A stretch of 64,000 nt of DNA, from assembly GCA_030704615.1 (NCBI GenBank), contig CM060732.1, forward strand, positions 372,001 through 436,000. Direction: 5' to 3'. The notes below the pieces were generated by a model. That model made no database searches. It was not told the DNA's origin and was given only the letters and a program-made list of their open reading frames with translations. A program made the translations under genes and the position numbers. The first letter of the stretch is position 1. Each line of letters starts with the position of its first letter. Of the stretch, positions 33,753 through 45,330 are shown in pieces. The DNA is from Takakia lepidozioides. Lineage: Eukaryota; Streptophyta; Takakiopsida; Takakiales; Takakiaceae.

Positions 33753-35345
33753 TGTCACGCACCTCCCTTTGGTAAGCTCCCCTTCACGTCATAGTTACTC
33801 GCTTTGATGCCCGCGCCTGACTCCCAACCTGGCCGCCGGGCCAACTTGGAGCTTCGGCTGCTCACCGGGACATAACGGTCCCCCTTCGCTCCCCACTAAA
33901 CCCTCCACCTATTTGGGACTAGGAGAATCCCCTTTGGTAGATGGCAGTCCGGAACAGCTCCCCACTCTTTGGTCGCTTTCCGGCTCGCTCGCTTACTCAC
34001 TAGTTTTTGGTCACCAACGGGCTTGCACCGTTCTCGGGGTTACTACTCCCTATATATACTTCTGTAGCTGTCCGCGGGGTTTCACAACCAGCCATGCCAT
34101 TTTATGGCGAACCACCACGAAAACCCTCGACTCCTGGTGATGAGTCGCGGTGAGTCTTGGCCCGCTCACCACGGCCCCTATGGACCGTGATGAGTCCCAA
34201 GACTCCCCACGACTCCCACCACGAGGTCTCCGCCCCCATGGTGAGTCCATGCCACCCCCACTAAGTCCCGCTAAGCTACCACCACCCCTTGTGGAGCCAC
34301 CCCCACCGCAACCCGGTGTGCGGGGCTCCACCTAGTGAGCGCCTCCGCCTCCTTGAGTGCCTTGGGCACTCAAGGGTGCTTCAGCCCCCCATACCTATCG
34401 CTGCCACTGCCCCCACCACAGGGGCAGCCCCTCATGTGTCCCGACCCCCTGCCCTCAAGGCAAAGGGCCGCGACACACACCCCTACCAACAGGGAGTCGA
34501 TGTCCTCATCGACTTGTCCATTTTGTGAAACGAACATCCAAGTTGTGGCGTCCCACATCAAGGAGTTTGTTTCCGTACCATGGCGTCCCATGGCAAAGAA
34601 CCAAACCCCACACTTGACTCTACTCTCCACTAGCTAGTTCGGCCAACTTCCTCCAAGTCCCGGCCAAGGGTGGAGCCTCTCCAGCTCCTCCCAGTGCACT
34701 CTTCTTGGCCTACTTCAAGGCCAAGGAACGATCCTCCCCCGGATCGAATCGCCTTACTGCAACAACATTGTTTGCGATCGCTCATGATGCCGTTTTTGGC
34801 ATCACCTTGAGCAAGGGTTCACCTGGAACCCTCTTTGACTAGGAAGATAACCTTGAACCAACCGTGCGCCCCAATCACTACAATTGGGTCCGCCTTGGAA
34901 TGCTGGCCTGAGGTACGGGAACACGCCGAAGCCGCACTACGACTTCGTCCCGAGGCTACACGATTATAGTACGTGAATGGAAGCACGTAGCTTCCGCGTT
35001 AGCCCGCACTACAAGGCAACCCCCTCGGTAGCGCGGTTATAGTACGCGCACGCGCCAGGTGCGCACTAGCACGTGAACTCCCAAAGAAGGCGCAAGTTTC
35101 CTTGCCCCTTGGATGGGGGTCACCCGATTTTGGCACTACGCAAACACACGATTAACCCAATTTACCTCTCCCACTTTTATAAGCTAGCATGCATTCTACA
35201 CACTAGCCAACCATACCATGCATCACCATTCCAAACAAAATAGGATGCACAACATTTGGAACCCATTTCTTTTATAACAAATTTTTGTACAATACAAGTT
35301 TTTGTAATCGGATTCCTAAGCTAGCTAAGCCGGGCTAAGCATGCA
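33753..35345 (-). repeat. 3' LTR of gypsy element B (minus strand)
   Basis: The plus strand begins TGTCACGCACCTCCC and ends near GCTAAGCATGCA, just before a pyrimidine tract CCTCCCCCACCTCC (35349-35362) that is the polypurine tract of the minus strand. The left flank is ACTAT, inside A1. The LTR interior encodes nothing I recognise. No partner LTR is present. Confidence 0.65.
34051..34059 (-). promoter_or_regulatory. Candidate TATA box in LTR B
   Basis: On the minus strand the sequence reads GAAGTATATATAGGGAG, a strong TATA-like element. TTATAAAAG near 35180 is an alternative nearer the LTR start. Confidence 0.35.
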
Positions 35346-35378
35346 TTTCCTCCCCCACCTCCAAGGTTGATGTCCCCA

Positions 35379-35714
35379 TCAACGCTTCTTCCGCTTTTGA
35401 GGTCGCCCTTCGAAAGCTGCAACCGCCTCGGATGCGTTTCCCATTTCTGAGGCACGCACCCAAGATGCCTCCACGTGATGATAGCCCTTCCATTTGACGA
35501 GATACTCCGTTTCTCCGTTCCTGAACCTCCTCGATTTAAGTATTGCCTCCACCTCGTACTCATGTTCATTTTCATGATCCAACATCATAGGTGGCGGCAA
35601 CACTTGATGCCGATTCGGACGCGCTTCATCTTTGAAGTAAGGCTTCAAAAGGGAGACATGGAATACTGGGTGCACCTTGCTATTTGCCGGCAGCTCCAAT
35701 TCACACATCCTCAT
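35379..35714 (-). CDS. Chromodomain tail of element B integrase
   Basis: The open frame contains VFHVSLLKPYF, the usual motif after the integrase C-terminal fold. It is followed by a chromodomain, EYEVEAILKSRRFR, YLVKWKGYHHVEASWV, then a basic end RPQKRKKR and stop. Chromodomains bind methylated histone tails and direct insertion to heterochromatin (family knowledge). The aromatic positions Y, W and W are present. It is out of frame with the integrase core by a shift near 35705. Confidence 0.8.
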   Translation of the reverse strand: MRMCELELPANSKVHPVFHVSLLKPYFKDEARPNRHQVLPPPMMLDHENEHEYEVEAILKSRRFRNGETEYLVKWKGYHHVEASWVRASEMGNASEAVAAFEGRPQKRKKR

Positions 35715-36690
35715 TCATAACCTTCCGAATGCGACAGGGTCCCGCATACGGAGGTACGAACTTCGGACTCACTTCCGGAGGTAGTCGGAAATTCTTGATG
35801 TTCAACCAGACCTCTGTGCCTGCCTCAAACTTCACTTCCCTCCGCTTCCGATTCGCCTGCCTTTCATACTGTTTCCTAGCTTTGGCAATATTGTACTTTG
35901 CGAGCTTCAACAAACGCTCGCGTTCTTCCAGTACCGCCGCTACTGTCGGTTCCTCAACGTCCTGGGCGGCCCAACTTGTCGGCACCAGAGGTGCTTTTCC
36001 ATAGACCAATACGAAAGGGGAAACTCCCGTTGCGGAGTGTTCTGTGTTATTATAACAGAACTCTACCGCGTCTAAGTGTTCCATCCAGTCTGATTGGTCT
36101 GCCGACACGTAATTCCGCAAGAATTGCTTCACTACAGAATTCACTCTTCCCGTTTGGCCGTCCGTCGTAGGTCGGAAGGCGGTGCTCATCTTAAGCCTCG
36201 TCCCCATCTTCTTCCAAAGTGTCCTCCAAAATTTACTCGTAAACTTTGGATCGCGGTCCGAGACAATATCCTTCGGGACTCCATGATGCTTTAAGACGTG
36301 GGCGAAATAAAGTCGCCCTGTCTCCTGCGCCGTTGCCGTCTCCTTGGTGGGGATGAAATGGCCCATTTACTGAACCTATCCACCACCACCATGATTGCAT
36401 CGAATCCTTTTGACAGCGGCATAGCAGTCATGAAATCCATCGAGACGCTTTCCAAAGTCCCCTCCGGAATCGGCAAAGGTTGTAACAGCCCCGCTTGCTT
36501 TTTGTACTCACTCCGGTTTTGTTGGCATGTGGTGCATGTCTTGACATACTCCTCTGCCTCCTCCTCAGTTTGGGCCAGAAATACTCTTTCTTCAAGAGTG
36601 CCGCAGTGCGCTTGGCTCCGGCGTGGCCCGCAAGCGGGCTATCATGGCATTCTCTCAAGAAGCTATCTCTGATCCCTCCCTTCGGCACGT
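35701..36690 (-). pseudogene. Integrase of element B
   Basis: The minus strand reads a zinc-binding region (RECHDSPLAGHAGAKRTAALL), then the core: SMDFMTAMPLSKGFDAIMVV, DIVSDRDPKFTSKFW and FRPTTDGQTGRVNSVVKQFL. The catalytic triad should be D, D and the E of GQTERVN. Here that codon (36150-36148) is GGA, giving Gly. Frames shift near 36370 and 36480. This integrase could not work even if the frames were intact. Confidence 0.75.
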
Positions 36691-37208
36691 AGAGACGCTT
36701 TTGCTTATACCGGAGCAGTCCATTTGCAAGTGGAACTGCGAATTAACCCCCATCCTCAAGTCCTGCATCACGGACTTGGCCAGCTCATCCTTCCGGCAAG
36801 CCTTTCGGATCTTCCTTTGGAGTGCCGTCTCGCCCTTGTACACCAACAAGAGCTGCTGCTTTCTACTTAAAGCATCGGCCACCACGTTGTCTCGTCCTGG
36901 TTGTACTGGATATCCACGTCGAACACCGCCAAAGTATCTTGCCACCTAAGTTGTTTTGGGGACAACTTGGGCTGCGTGGCAAAATACTTCACCGTGACAT
37001 TGTCCGTGAACACCTTCACTGGGTTGGAACCAACATAGTGGCGCCAAAGCTCGAGGCAATGCACCACCGCCTTCATCTCTTTTTCGTGCGTCGGCCACCG
37101 TCGCTCCACTTCATTCAGTTTCTTACTTTCGTAAGCCACTGGACGTCCATCTTGCATAAGTACATACCACCCCAATCGCGAAGTCTGACGCATCTGTATG
37201 AATCTCAA
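36655..37208 (-). pseudogene. RNase H of element B
   Basis: The reading covers [55 protein letters not shown] and NVVADALSRK. This is the RNase H and tether region of Ty3 elements. It is joined to the reverse transcriptase by a shift near 37170 (DASDFAIG is in the upstream frame), and there is another shift near 36880. Confidence 0.75.
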
Positions 37209-38382
37209 ATGGACGATCGAACTCCGGGATTTTCAAGACTGGAGCTTCCGCCATCCGCTGCTTCAATTCAGCAAAAGCTTGGCCACAAAATGTATTCCAT
37301 TCCCAGACTTTGGATTTACACAGAAGGTCCGACAACGGCCCCGCGATCTTGGCGAAATTTCTCACATACTTCCGGTAATAGGAGGCGAGTCTTAGGAAGG
37401 ATCGCACTCCCGGGACCGAAGTCGGAGGCTCCCAGTCCAAGATCGCCCTCACCTTTCTGTCATCCATTTTGATCCCGTCCTGTGTAATCACATGCCCTAG
37501 GAACTCCTCTTTTGTGACCCCGAATTCGCACTTTGAAGCTTTGGCATACAGCTTCCCTTCTCGCAATTTTTGGAACACCCTTTTTAGGTGCTCCAGGTGT
37601 TCTTCCTTTGTTTTCGAGTACACCAAGATGTCGTCGATGTACATGATCACAAAGTCATCCAACCACTCCTGGAAAAGGTTGTTCATCAGCGTGCTAAATG
37701 TTGCTGGTGCATTGGTGAGCCCAAAAGGCATCACCAAGAACTCATATGAACCATACCTTGTCCTGCACGCGGTCTTCTCCTCATCTCTCTCCGCCACCCG
37801 AATTTGATGATAGCCGGAGCGCAAGTCGATCCGGCTGAAATACTTCGCTCCTGCCAACCGATCGAAGAGGTTGTCGATCCTTGGCAAAGGGTACCGGTTT
37901 TGATAGTCACCCTTATTCAGAGCCCTGTAATCGACACACATCCGCAGCGTCCCATCCTTCTTGTCTGCGAATAGCAACCGGGGCTCCGTAAGGTGGACTT
38001 ACTCGGCCGGAGTACCCCTTTGACATTAGATCCTTGAGCTGAGTCTTCAGCTCGACCAACTCCCTGTGGCTCAACCGGTAGGGTGCCTTGGCAGGCGGTT
38101 CCGTTCCGGTATCACCTCAATCTTGTGGTCAACTCCTCTTCGCGGTGGCAAGCCGCTTGGTAAATCCTCCGGCATCACATCCTGGTATTTCTCCAAAATC
38201 CCCTTGATCCAATCTGGGCTCGGCTCCCCATCGTCTTCTCCCTTCATTTCTCTAATGTAAAGCAAAAACTGGGGTTCGTGTGCCTCCTCCACGGCCCACT
38301 CCCTTGCTGACAAAAGGTTTATTCGCCCTCCCACGGATTTGGGCGTTTCCAACACTCGTAAGACCTCGCCACCATTCCACAT
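37123..38382 (-). pseudogene. Reverse transcriptase of element B
   Basis: The open frame 37977-37123 starts [19 protein letters not shown]. It contains [32 protein letters not shown], the active site [11 protein letters not shown] (about 37641) and DASDFAIG. The upstream piece (38382-38071) holds ILEKYQDVMPEDLPSGLPPR and the thumb-proximal lead-in. A shift near 38000 separates them. The polymerase motifs themselves look intact. Confidence 0.8.
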
Positions 38383-38431
38383 GGCAGCGTGACTACTCTC
38401 TTGCGGCCATCTATGACCGCTCCGGATTTGC

Positions 38432-39357
38432 TCAAAAAGTCATCCCCAAAATGAGATCTACTCCATCGATCTCGCAGATGGTGAAGTTCTCACGTCCCTC
38501 CCAACTCCCCAGTTGAAGAGGAACATCAAACGCCAACCTTGTCGCCAACTGTGGTTCTCCTTTGGCAGAACGCACCTCAATAGAGGCCCCCACGTCACTT
38601 GTCGGGAGTCCCAGCTTTTGTGCCGTTGCCGGTGTCATGAAGGAGTGCGACGCTCCTGTGTCCACCAACAACGACACGTTAGTTCCGGATATTATCCCAT
38701 CCACGAACAATAACTGACTCCCTTTTTGTAAGGCGCCAGTTTCCTGATACAACTCACAAGAAAATTTGCCTACCTTGCAAGTTCTGGCGACCACCGCTTC
38801 CACCAAGCGACTGATGGTATCTTCCGACAGCTCCGTGGTCACCCGAGTCATGTTCAATTGTCGGGGCTTCGTGCACTTCTTGGCCATGTGTCCGGGCTCC
38901 CCGCAATTGAAACACACTCCATCAAAGGTCGCCTTCTGTCCGCCATAAGCCGCTCCACCCGCTTTTCCTTTCGAAGCACCGGGTGCCGCCTTGACGTGTG
39001 AAGGCCCTCCCTTCTTTTTTCCACGTGCCATTGTCGCCGCGTGGCCTATCCCACTTCTTTTCCGGTCGGAAGGAGTCACCTTCTCGCCGGGTCTTCTTGT
39101 GGTTCAGCTCCGTACGGCCTTGTCTCTCACCCCTAGGGACATCCGAGAAACATTCAGCCCTCTCAATTGCCTCGTTCAAAGTCTTGGGTGGCTTCTCCTC
39201 CAACTTCCGCCTGGCCCATGGGCCAGTCCCCCCACAAAGTTGAAGACCATTTCTGGTTCTGCCATGTCCGCGACTTCGAGCAACAGCACATTGAAAGCCT
39301 GGACATACCCCCGAATGTCATCTGTTTGCTTCAAATTCCTCATCTTGTCCCGGGCAA
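38432..39357 (-). pseudogene. Gag C-terminus and protease of element B
   Basis: The upstream frame (39203-38922) is a basic gag tail (KTLNEAIERAECF). The downstream frame (39079-38432) has a zinc knuckle CFNCGEPGHMAKKC and then an aspartic protease with LLVDTGASHSFM and DLILGMTF. The capsid part is mostly missing because the MULE tip at 39358 cuts it. Confidence 0.75.
39349..39357. repeat. Left flank of the third MULE copy
   Basis: CCCGGGCAA should be the 9-bp target duplication. No second copy was found in the window because the right part of the element is lost. Confidence 0.35.
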
Positions 39358-42300
39358 GAGGTTTGCTATTTCATGAGCATGAGCGGCATGAGCGGCATGA
39401 GCGGCATGAGCAGAGTAGTAACACAATCGGTTTTCATGAGCAGAAGTACAAATTTCGAAAATAAAAAACAATAAAAAACAATAATTTAATGCAATGTGTT
39501 AGGAAAAACAAATATATTATTCGGCCCCTTGAAGTGAAAATTGCACTTTTGACAGTTGTGCTCATGAAATTTCGTCTTCCGCTCATGCCAATTCCCAGCG
39601 ACATGTGCAAATATGGCGCCGAATTTCGCGGTAATAGGGTCCGTACCTGAAAAAAAAACGGCGACGTATTTCGCGGCAATAGGTCTGTCTGGCGAAAAAT
39701 GGTGCCGAATTCCGTGGCTATAGGTCCCCTCATGACAGGTAATTCGGCGCCATTTTTCCAGTGCATGTTCGGACTTAGCCATTTTCGGCCCAAAAAAGAG
39801 AAATTCGGCGCCATTTTTCCAGACCGGTACCAGTGCATGTTGGGACTTAGCCAGTTTTCGGCCCCAAAAGAGAAATTCGGCGCCATTTTCCCAAACACAG
39901 GTACCAATGCATGTTGGGACTTAGCGAGTTCGGCCCCAAAAAGAGAAATTCGGCGCCATTTTTCCAGAAATGGCCCCACAACTGCTTCTGTTGGATCTCA
40001 GTTTGAATGGAATATTGCTCATTCCAGGAGTTTTGGGGTGCATTTCATTACACTGCAAAAAAAAGTCTGATACAGCAAAATGCATTTGAAATATCCATAT
40101 GGAGGATTCCGTTTGCCCCATCAATGATTTCTGGAATCCCTAAGGAGGAGTTTGTGCAGCTCGTTCACGCTCAACGCCGGTGCATGAATAAAGTCATCAA
40201 TAGTCACGTTCATCCTCAACCTCTTCAGGTAAATGTAATACAGATGCTTGCACGGATAATACTTCGAACCCTTCTTTGCTTCCATCAACGAGAAGTCCGT
40301 ACAATTGCAAGTCGACTCCACTCCAATCGTAATTGTGTATACATCGTCGCGTACAGCCGAGCCGGCCGTTGCCATCCGATACACACGCCCAAGGCCGGGT
40401 GGGGGTACGTCCACGGAGCTCTGAATAGTGCAAGCCATCCCAAGAGCATTGGCAATCCGAGTCTCATTCAACTTTTGGGAGGGTGTCGTCTCTTCACTCT
40501 TCCGAATCGCATTGTGGGATGTGCAGAATTGTCCAATCCGTCTCTACTGGACCGATCAGTCTGCAATGGCTGGGTCTGAGGAACCGGAAATGCGTGGGCC
40601 GGGATGTCTGTGCGTTGCACCATTCGAAATCCTACTGCAGATAGAGCATCCGCCTCATTCTGAGAGAGGCTGCAACCCGGACGCCCGGAGGCTCCGGCAT
40701 TCCCTGAATCCCGTACTTGGGCTTGCCAAATACACAGGTCATTATGTCATGCCTACAGAACCAAAATGTCTGCGTTGTGGCGTGAGCAAATGTGGGAGTC
40801 AAAAATCTGCCGCTGAAACAAGGTGCAGGTACAGCACCGTGTGGGTTCCTCCGAATCATCTCACCACAGCGTGCTCTCGTATCCACCCGGATGGCGCAAC
40901 ACTTCCCTCGAAATGCCGGCAATGTCCTCGCAATTCTCCACTGTGACTCCGACACTCTTGTCTCCACAATGGGAATGTTGTATTGCTTTACTACAGATGG
41001 CTCGGTATGTTGCCGGGGCACGCGCCCTGTGCTCAAAGGAGATGGCGATCTTGAACGTGCAGGACTTCCGGTGCTCGACGAGACCTCCTCGGACAACATC
41101 ACCGGACCACGAGGGAGCGTGCGAATATTCTTGTCAGCTCGCCATGAATCCTCTTCTCCGCCAGGTGCCTCGTCAAGTCTTCGTCTCACGGGACGGGTAT
41201 GAACATCTCCTTCCCAATGTTGGCCTCTTCGCAGCAATGGCGTATCCCGAAGGCCCTCTCACAAGGCCGCGCCCACTTCCGAGGATTCTTCGATCTGGAG
41301 GCAGTCCGCATCAGCATTTCCTGCCTGTCCGGCCCCAAGCCCCACTGTTTCCCTTTCAAGAACTCGTTGTACCTGCATTGCTGCATAATTGACCTCACAA
41401 TGTCCTCCGTTGTGCAGTGAGGATGTCCACCAGATGCGCCGCAGAGGAGGCACGCCAGGAAGAGTGCACTGATTCGGCCATGTTTGTCGTGGGCATGTCG
41501 GTGTCGGAGTCGAGACACATTTCCTGCACAAGCACATGTTGAGGTTACAGCAAGTTTACAAATATGGCCAAGAATAATATCCAACGGGACGCGAATTCGT
41601 GCAACTCACCTCCCGCATATAGTCGCCGAACTGGAGGAAACGATAATGCCACCATGCTAGCCAACTGACCATTGCTCCTTCGTCTGATTTCCTTACAGCA
41701 CCTGACGATGTCCACCAAGCCCGTATGCATGCAAACTGTGTCTCTGCATCATCCAAGGTGGGAGCGCGCTTCCACGCAAGGCACATGGAACGGTGCTCCT
41801 CTCTGAAATCTGGCGCCACGAGCCTGGTTGTGTACTGCGAAAGGCTCTGCAAAAAATGGAACCCACAAGATCTCTCCTTGCCTTCCATGGGAACATTGGG
41901 GTCTTGCCCGTACACCCTCGGATGGCAGCCCAATTTGCTTGTGCGTTGTCCGCCATGAAACCACGGAAATTGGGAGGGGCAATCCCGCCTTGGCCATCTG
42001 TTCGTTTATTCCCTGCCAAAGAAGCATCTCCGATTGTGTGTCCTCTCCTTTCATCTCATAATAGCAATTGTCATTAGCATCCTGCAGTGGGTATCGTAGA
42101 CATGTGCACCCATTGTCACCCACTGGTGATTTGTAATTCGCTTGATATGGTCGAACATGACCCAACTGTTTGACAAGTTCCCACTCGTCATCCTGTCGAC
42201 CAGTTCGACGCCACTGCCAGGTCCACACGTGGACATTTTGAATACGAAACAACGATCTGCCTCAGTCCCTTGTCCTGGAAACCTACTTCCATGAATGTAG

Positions 42301-43456
42301 TCATATCCACATCGTCGCTCACTCCCAGAATGGAGTGCATATCCGAGCCACGCCCAATTTTCTGTTTGCATGAGACAATGTGGTTTCGGACATTCGGTGA
42401 ACATACGTGGGACACCGACTCCAGCAATGCCTCCATTCCTTCTCGTCGAGAGGAACTCTATCGGAGCCGTCTTCCGACATAATTCTGGCCAATGCCATCT
42501 TATGGGCGGCTTGGAGCTGTATCTGTTTGGGGTTTGGCACCCGGTCTCAACTTAACCTCCTCCTGAACGAGCTGCTGCTGCTTCGTGGGCAGCCTCCCGC
42601 GATTTCCCCCTCGCCAATTTGTGACAATGGGAACCAACGTGTATGCAAGCTCGGGTGAGGTCAGGAAAACGGTGCAACACATAGAACTGCTTGGCATTAC
42701 AAACAGACATGCAGTGTGGTGGTTCTTTGCAATGCGCACACTTAAATGTGGAGTTCGGAACCTTCTCCTGAGCTCGAAATGGTTGGTGAGCTGTGCCTGT
42801 CCAATTGGTCTCGTTCCTGTGACCTCTGGATTTAAAGTGGAAGCAAGTTGGGGAGAAACGTAGCGCACCCGCACACCATCGAGCATCTTCATGCTGGTGG
42901 TTTTGGTAACGCACCAAGGATGACCGTCATGTTTTCTATCCATATCTGTCAACATTCCGGACCCCTCGAGTAGTCCGCCGAGGAGGGAACTCAAAGAAGA
43001 TATTACCGTCGACGTTGCGGGAAGGCATGTAACCGATTTAATTGCGAACTTGCTGTAGTCCAGCCCGGCCAGCTCCGACCGGTCCCTCCAGGTGAAGCCC
43101 TCGCAGAATTTCTAGAATAGATCGAACTGCGGTGCTCGTGCTGGGAATATGACTCCCTCCTCCATAACGTCCATTGAGGACTTGCTGATCTCCAGGACGA
43201 CCCTCGAACTTCCATGACCTCATCTGAGTCGGACAGGTTGTGAACAACCCGGTCTCGGTCGTCTTCATGGATGGGTTCGGCTCTGGATTTACTTCGTTGC
43301 GGACTTCTCTCTTTGAGGTACCCACTCTCTGATTCGCGGATTGTTTCGTGGAAGGCGCCAGGATAGACGGTGCATTTGGCGGGCAAATGAAGTCCCCAAC
43401 AGCCCTGTATATGACGCTGTCCGATGGTGGAACTCGCCATTCCCTGCCATCGCCGA
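39358..43456 (-). mobile_element. Third MULE copy, right end missing
   Basis: It starts GAGGTTTGCTATTTCATG with three ATGAGCGGC repeats, inserted in the gag of element B. It has subterminal palindromes (39740-39970) and the longest transposase of the family (40121-43456). At 43457 it breaks directly into gypsy sequence without any GGGGGCTGC tip, so the right part was lost by deletion or recombination. Confidence 0.75.
40121..43456 (-). pseudogene. Longest copy of the MULE-1 family transposase
   Basis: The minus-strand order is an N-terminal region (WRVPPSDSVIYRAVGDFICP), a Cys/His cluster (FKCAHCKEPPHCMSVCN, about 42760-42720), then VFKMSTCGPGSG, VMFDHIKRITNHQWVTM, HVYDTHCRMLMTIAI, KGEDTQSEMLLW and the GFMADNAQANW signature (about 41960). 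A Trp-rich stretch, IVRSIMQQCRYNEFLKG (about 41390), a Cys-rich module (KCCAIRVDTRARCGEMI, FWFCRHDIMTCVFGKPKYG, about 40870-40700) and the SWIM finger CNCTDF-PCKH (about 40300-40240) complete it. About ten frameshifts are evident. It aligns with the outer transposase through all these blocks. Confidence 0.7.
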
Positions 43457-43567
43457 GCCGCCTATCAGAGTGGGAGGAAAACGAGGTACAAAGACAGATT
43501 GAGACTTTAATCTCACAAGGTAAGATGAGGGAAAGTAGTTCAGAGTGGTCATGTCCAGTCACCCTTC
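43457..43567 (+). pseudogene. Reverse transcriptase shard of a fourth gypsy element
   Basis: The reading RLSEWEENEVQRQIETLISQ followed by GKMRESSSEWSCPV matches the first reverse transcriptase block of Ty3 elements. It does not belong here, because A1 protease follows and A1 reverse transcriptase lies further on. It sits exactly at the broken junction between the MULE and A1. Confidence 0.55.
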
Positions 43568-44336
43568 CAGTTATAATGTGAAGCCGGAAGGGCGAGAAAC
43601 AGTCATGGACTTTGATGATTCTATGCCAGTAATCCAATTGAGAATTGGAAGCACAGAACTAACTGATGTACTGATAGATGGAGGTTCTGGAGTAAATATC
43701 ATGATAGACCAATTAAGCAAGAAGCTTGGTCTAAGTAACATGAAACCAGCCCCATTTACAGTAACAATGGCAGATCAAAGAAGTGTACAGCCATTGGGAT
43801 TAATAAGAGGAGTTAAGATACAGATACAGAAGATGATCTTTATGATCACAGTAACTGTATTGAAGATGGATAAAGTCATGGAGACTTACTCCTTATTATT
43901 GGGACGTCCGTGGCTGAAACAGGCCAGGGTATTCCATGACTGGAATTCTCAGTTACTAACCGTGCATAATGGGATACACGATACAAATTACCACAAAGAA
44001 ATCTAGTAGATTACCTGCTACAAGAAGACCTCGAGGAGTCAGAGAGTATGACTGGAAAGGAGGACTGGATGAGGAGCAGGAAGCTACCCTATTTGCTGCA
44101 CACCAGAGTGGGAGCAGGTTGCAGAGATGCGGCTGGAAAGCCTAAGTTGTTTGAGAGGTATCTGCTGTGGTGTAGTGACAGCAACACCAACTGAAGAAGA
44201 AACAGACATTTACCCATCACATTTCTATGAAGAAAGAGAAGGAGAAATAGAAATCCTAGAAGAACCAGCCACTGTGAGCTTACAGGATGAAGTGGTGACT
44301 GGTTGGACAATCACAGCTGATGAGCAGGTGAGATAA
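43568..44336 (+). CDS. Aspartic protease and linker of A1
   Basis: The open frame to 44006 contains GRETVMDFDDSMPVIQLRIG, the active site VLIDGGSGVN (about 43671-43697, DGGS instead of the usual DTG/DSG) and YSLLLGRPWLKQARVFHDW. A stop, then an acidic linker (44127-44336, HFYEEREGEIEILEE) leads toward the polymerase. DGGS-type sites occur in some plant gypsy proteases. It is likely once part of a single gag-pol frame. Confidence 0.7.
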
Positions 44337-44339
44337 GTA

Positions 44340-45330
44340 AATGTGGGACCTAAAGAGGAACCGAGGATGGTGAAAGTAGGAGCTGATTTGGAGCCGGAAT
44401 TCTTCGAAGAAGCTAAAAGCTTGTTCATCAAATACAGAGATGTATTTGCTTGGAGCTATGAGGATCTAAAAGGGATACCACCTGAAGTCTGTCAGCATAA
44501 GATTGAACTGGAACCAGGGTCAGTACCAATCAGGCGAGGTATAGAATGAATCCCAACTACGCACAGAAGGTTGGAGAAGAGATAAAGAAGTTGGCTGAGG
44601 CTAAGTTTTATATACCCAATAGAGTATACAACTTGGTTGTCACCCATTGTTATAGTTCCCAAGAAGAATGGCAAACTAAGAGTATGTGTGAACTATAAGA
44701 AGCTGAATGCTTGTACGAAGAAAGATCGTTTCCCTTTGCCATTCACAGAAGCAGTATTAGACACTGTGGCAGGCCATGAGATGTACTCATTCATGGATGG
44801 CTTCAGTGGTTAATCAAGTGCAAATGGCAGAAGAAGACCAAGGGAAAACAGCTTTCATCACAGACTGGGGGGCTTATGCACAAAGTCATGCCCTTTGGAC
44901 TTTGTAATGCACCAGCGACCTTTCAGAGAGTGATAGTGAATCTTTTCATGAGTATCTGGATGATTTCATGCAGGTATTTTTGGATGATTTCAGTGTGTAC
45001 AGCTCTAAGAATGAGCACTTGCATAAATTGGAGTTATGTTTGGCCAGATGCAGGATGAGAGGTCTGGGCCTGAATCCAGAGAAGTGTACTTTCTATGTGA
45101 ACTCAGGGGTGCTTCTGGGACACATTGTGTGTAAGAAGGGACTCCTTGTGGATCCCAGAAAGACAGAGTCCATTAAAGCCTCTCCACCACCAGTGAATGT
45201 TAAAAGTCTAAGGAGATTCCTTGGGCAAAACCAGTTATTACAGAAGATTTGTCAAAAGGTATGCACAAGCAGCACCATTGAGCAAGCTTCTGAAGAAAGA
45301 TGCAGTGTTTGCCTGGACCGCTGAATGTCA
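44340..45330 (+). pseudogene. Reverse transcriptase of A1
   Basis: It begins FIKYRDVFAWSYEDLKGIPP and continues IVPKKNGKLRVCVNYKKLN, CTKKDRFPLPF, MYSFMDGFSG, VMPFGLCNAPATFQRVI and the active site QVFLDDFSVYSSKNEH (D-D at about 44983-44988). It ends SLRRFLG. Frames change near 44550, 44815, 44960 and 45230. Motifs are those of the Athila/Tat branch. Confidence 0.75.

Larger units (their letters stand above)
33753..39357 (-). mobile_element. Ty3/gypsy chromovirus-type element B, 5' truncated
   Basis: On the minus strand the order is gag C-terminus, CCHC knuckle, protease, reverse transcriptase, RNase H, integrase, chromodomain, polypurine tract, LTR. The gag is cut at 39357 by the third MULE copy, and the 5' LTR is missing from the window. 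Several frameshifts break pol. The element sits in A1 immediately after the nucleocapsid. Confidence 0.8.

Noticed and set aside
33753-35345. Several Pro/Ser-rich frames inside LTR B
   Set aside because: They lie entirely in the LTR and have no recognisable motif.
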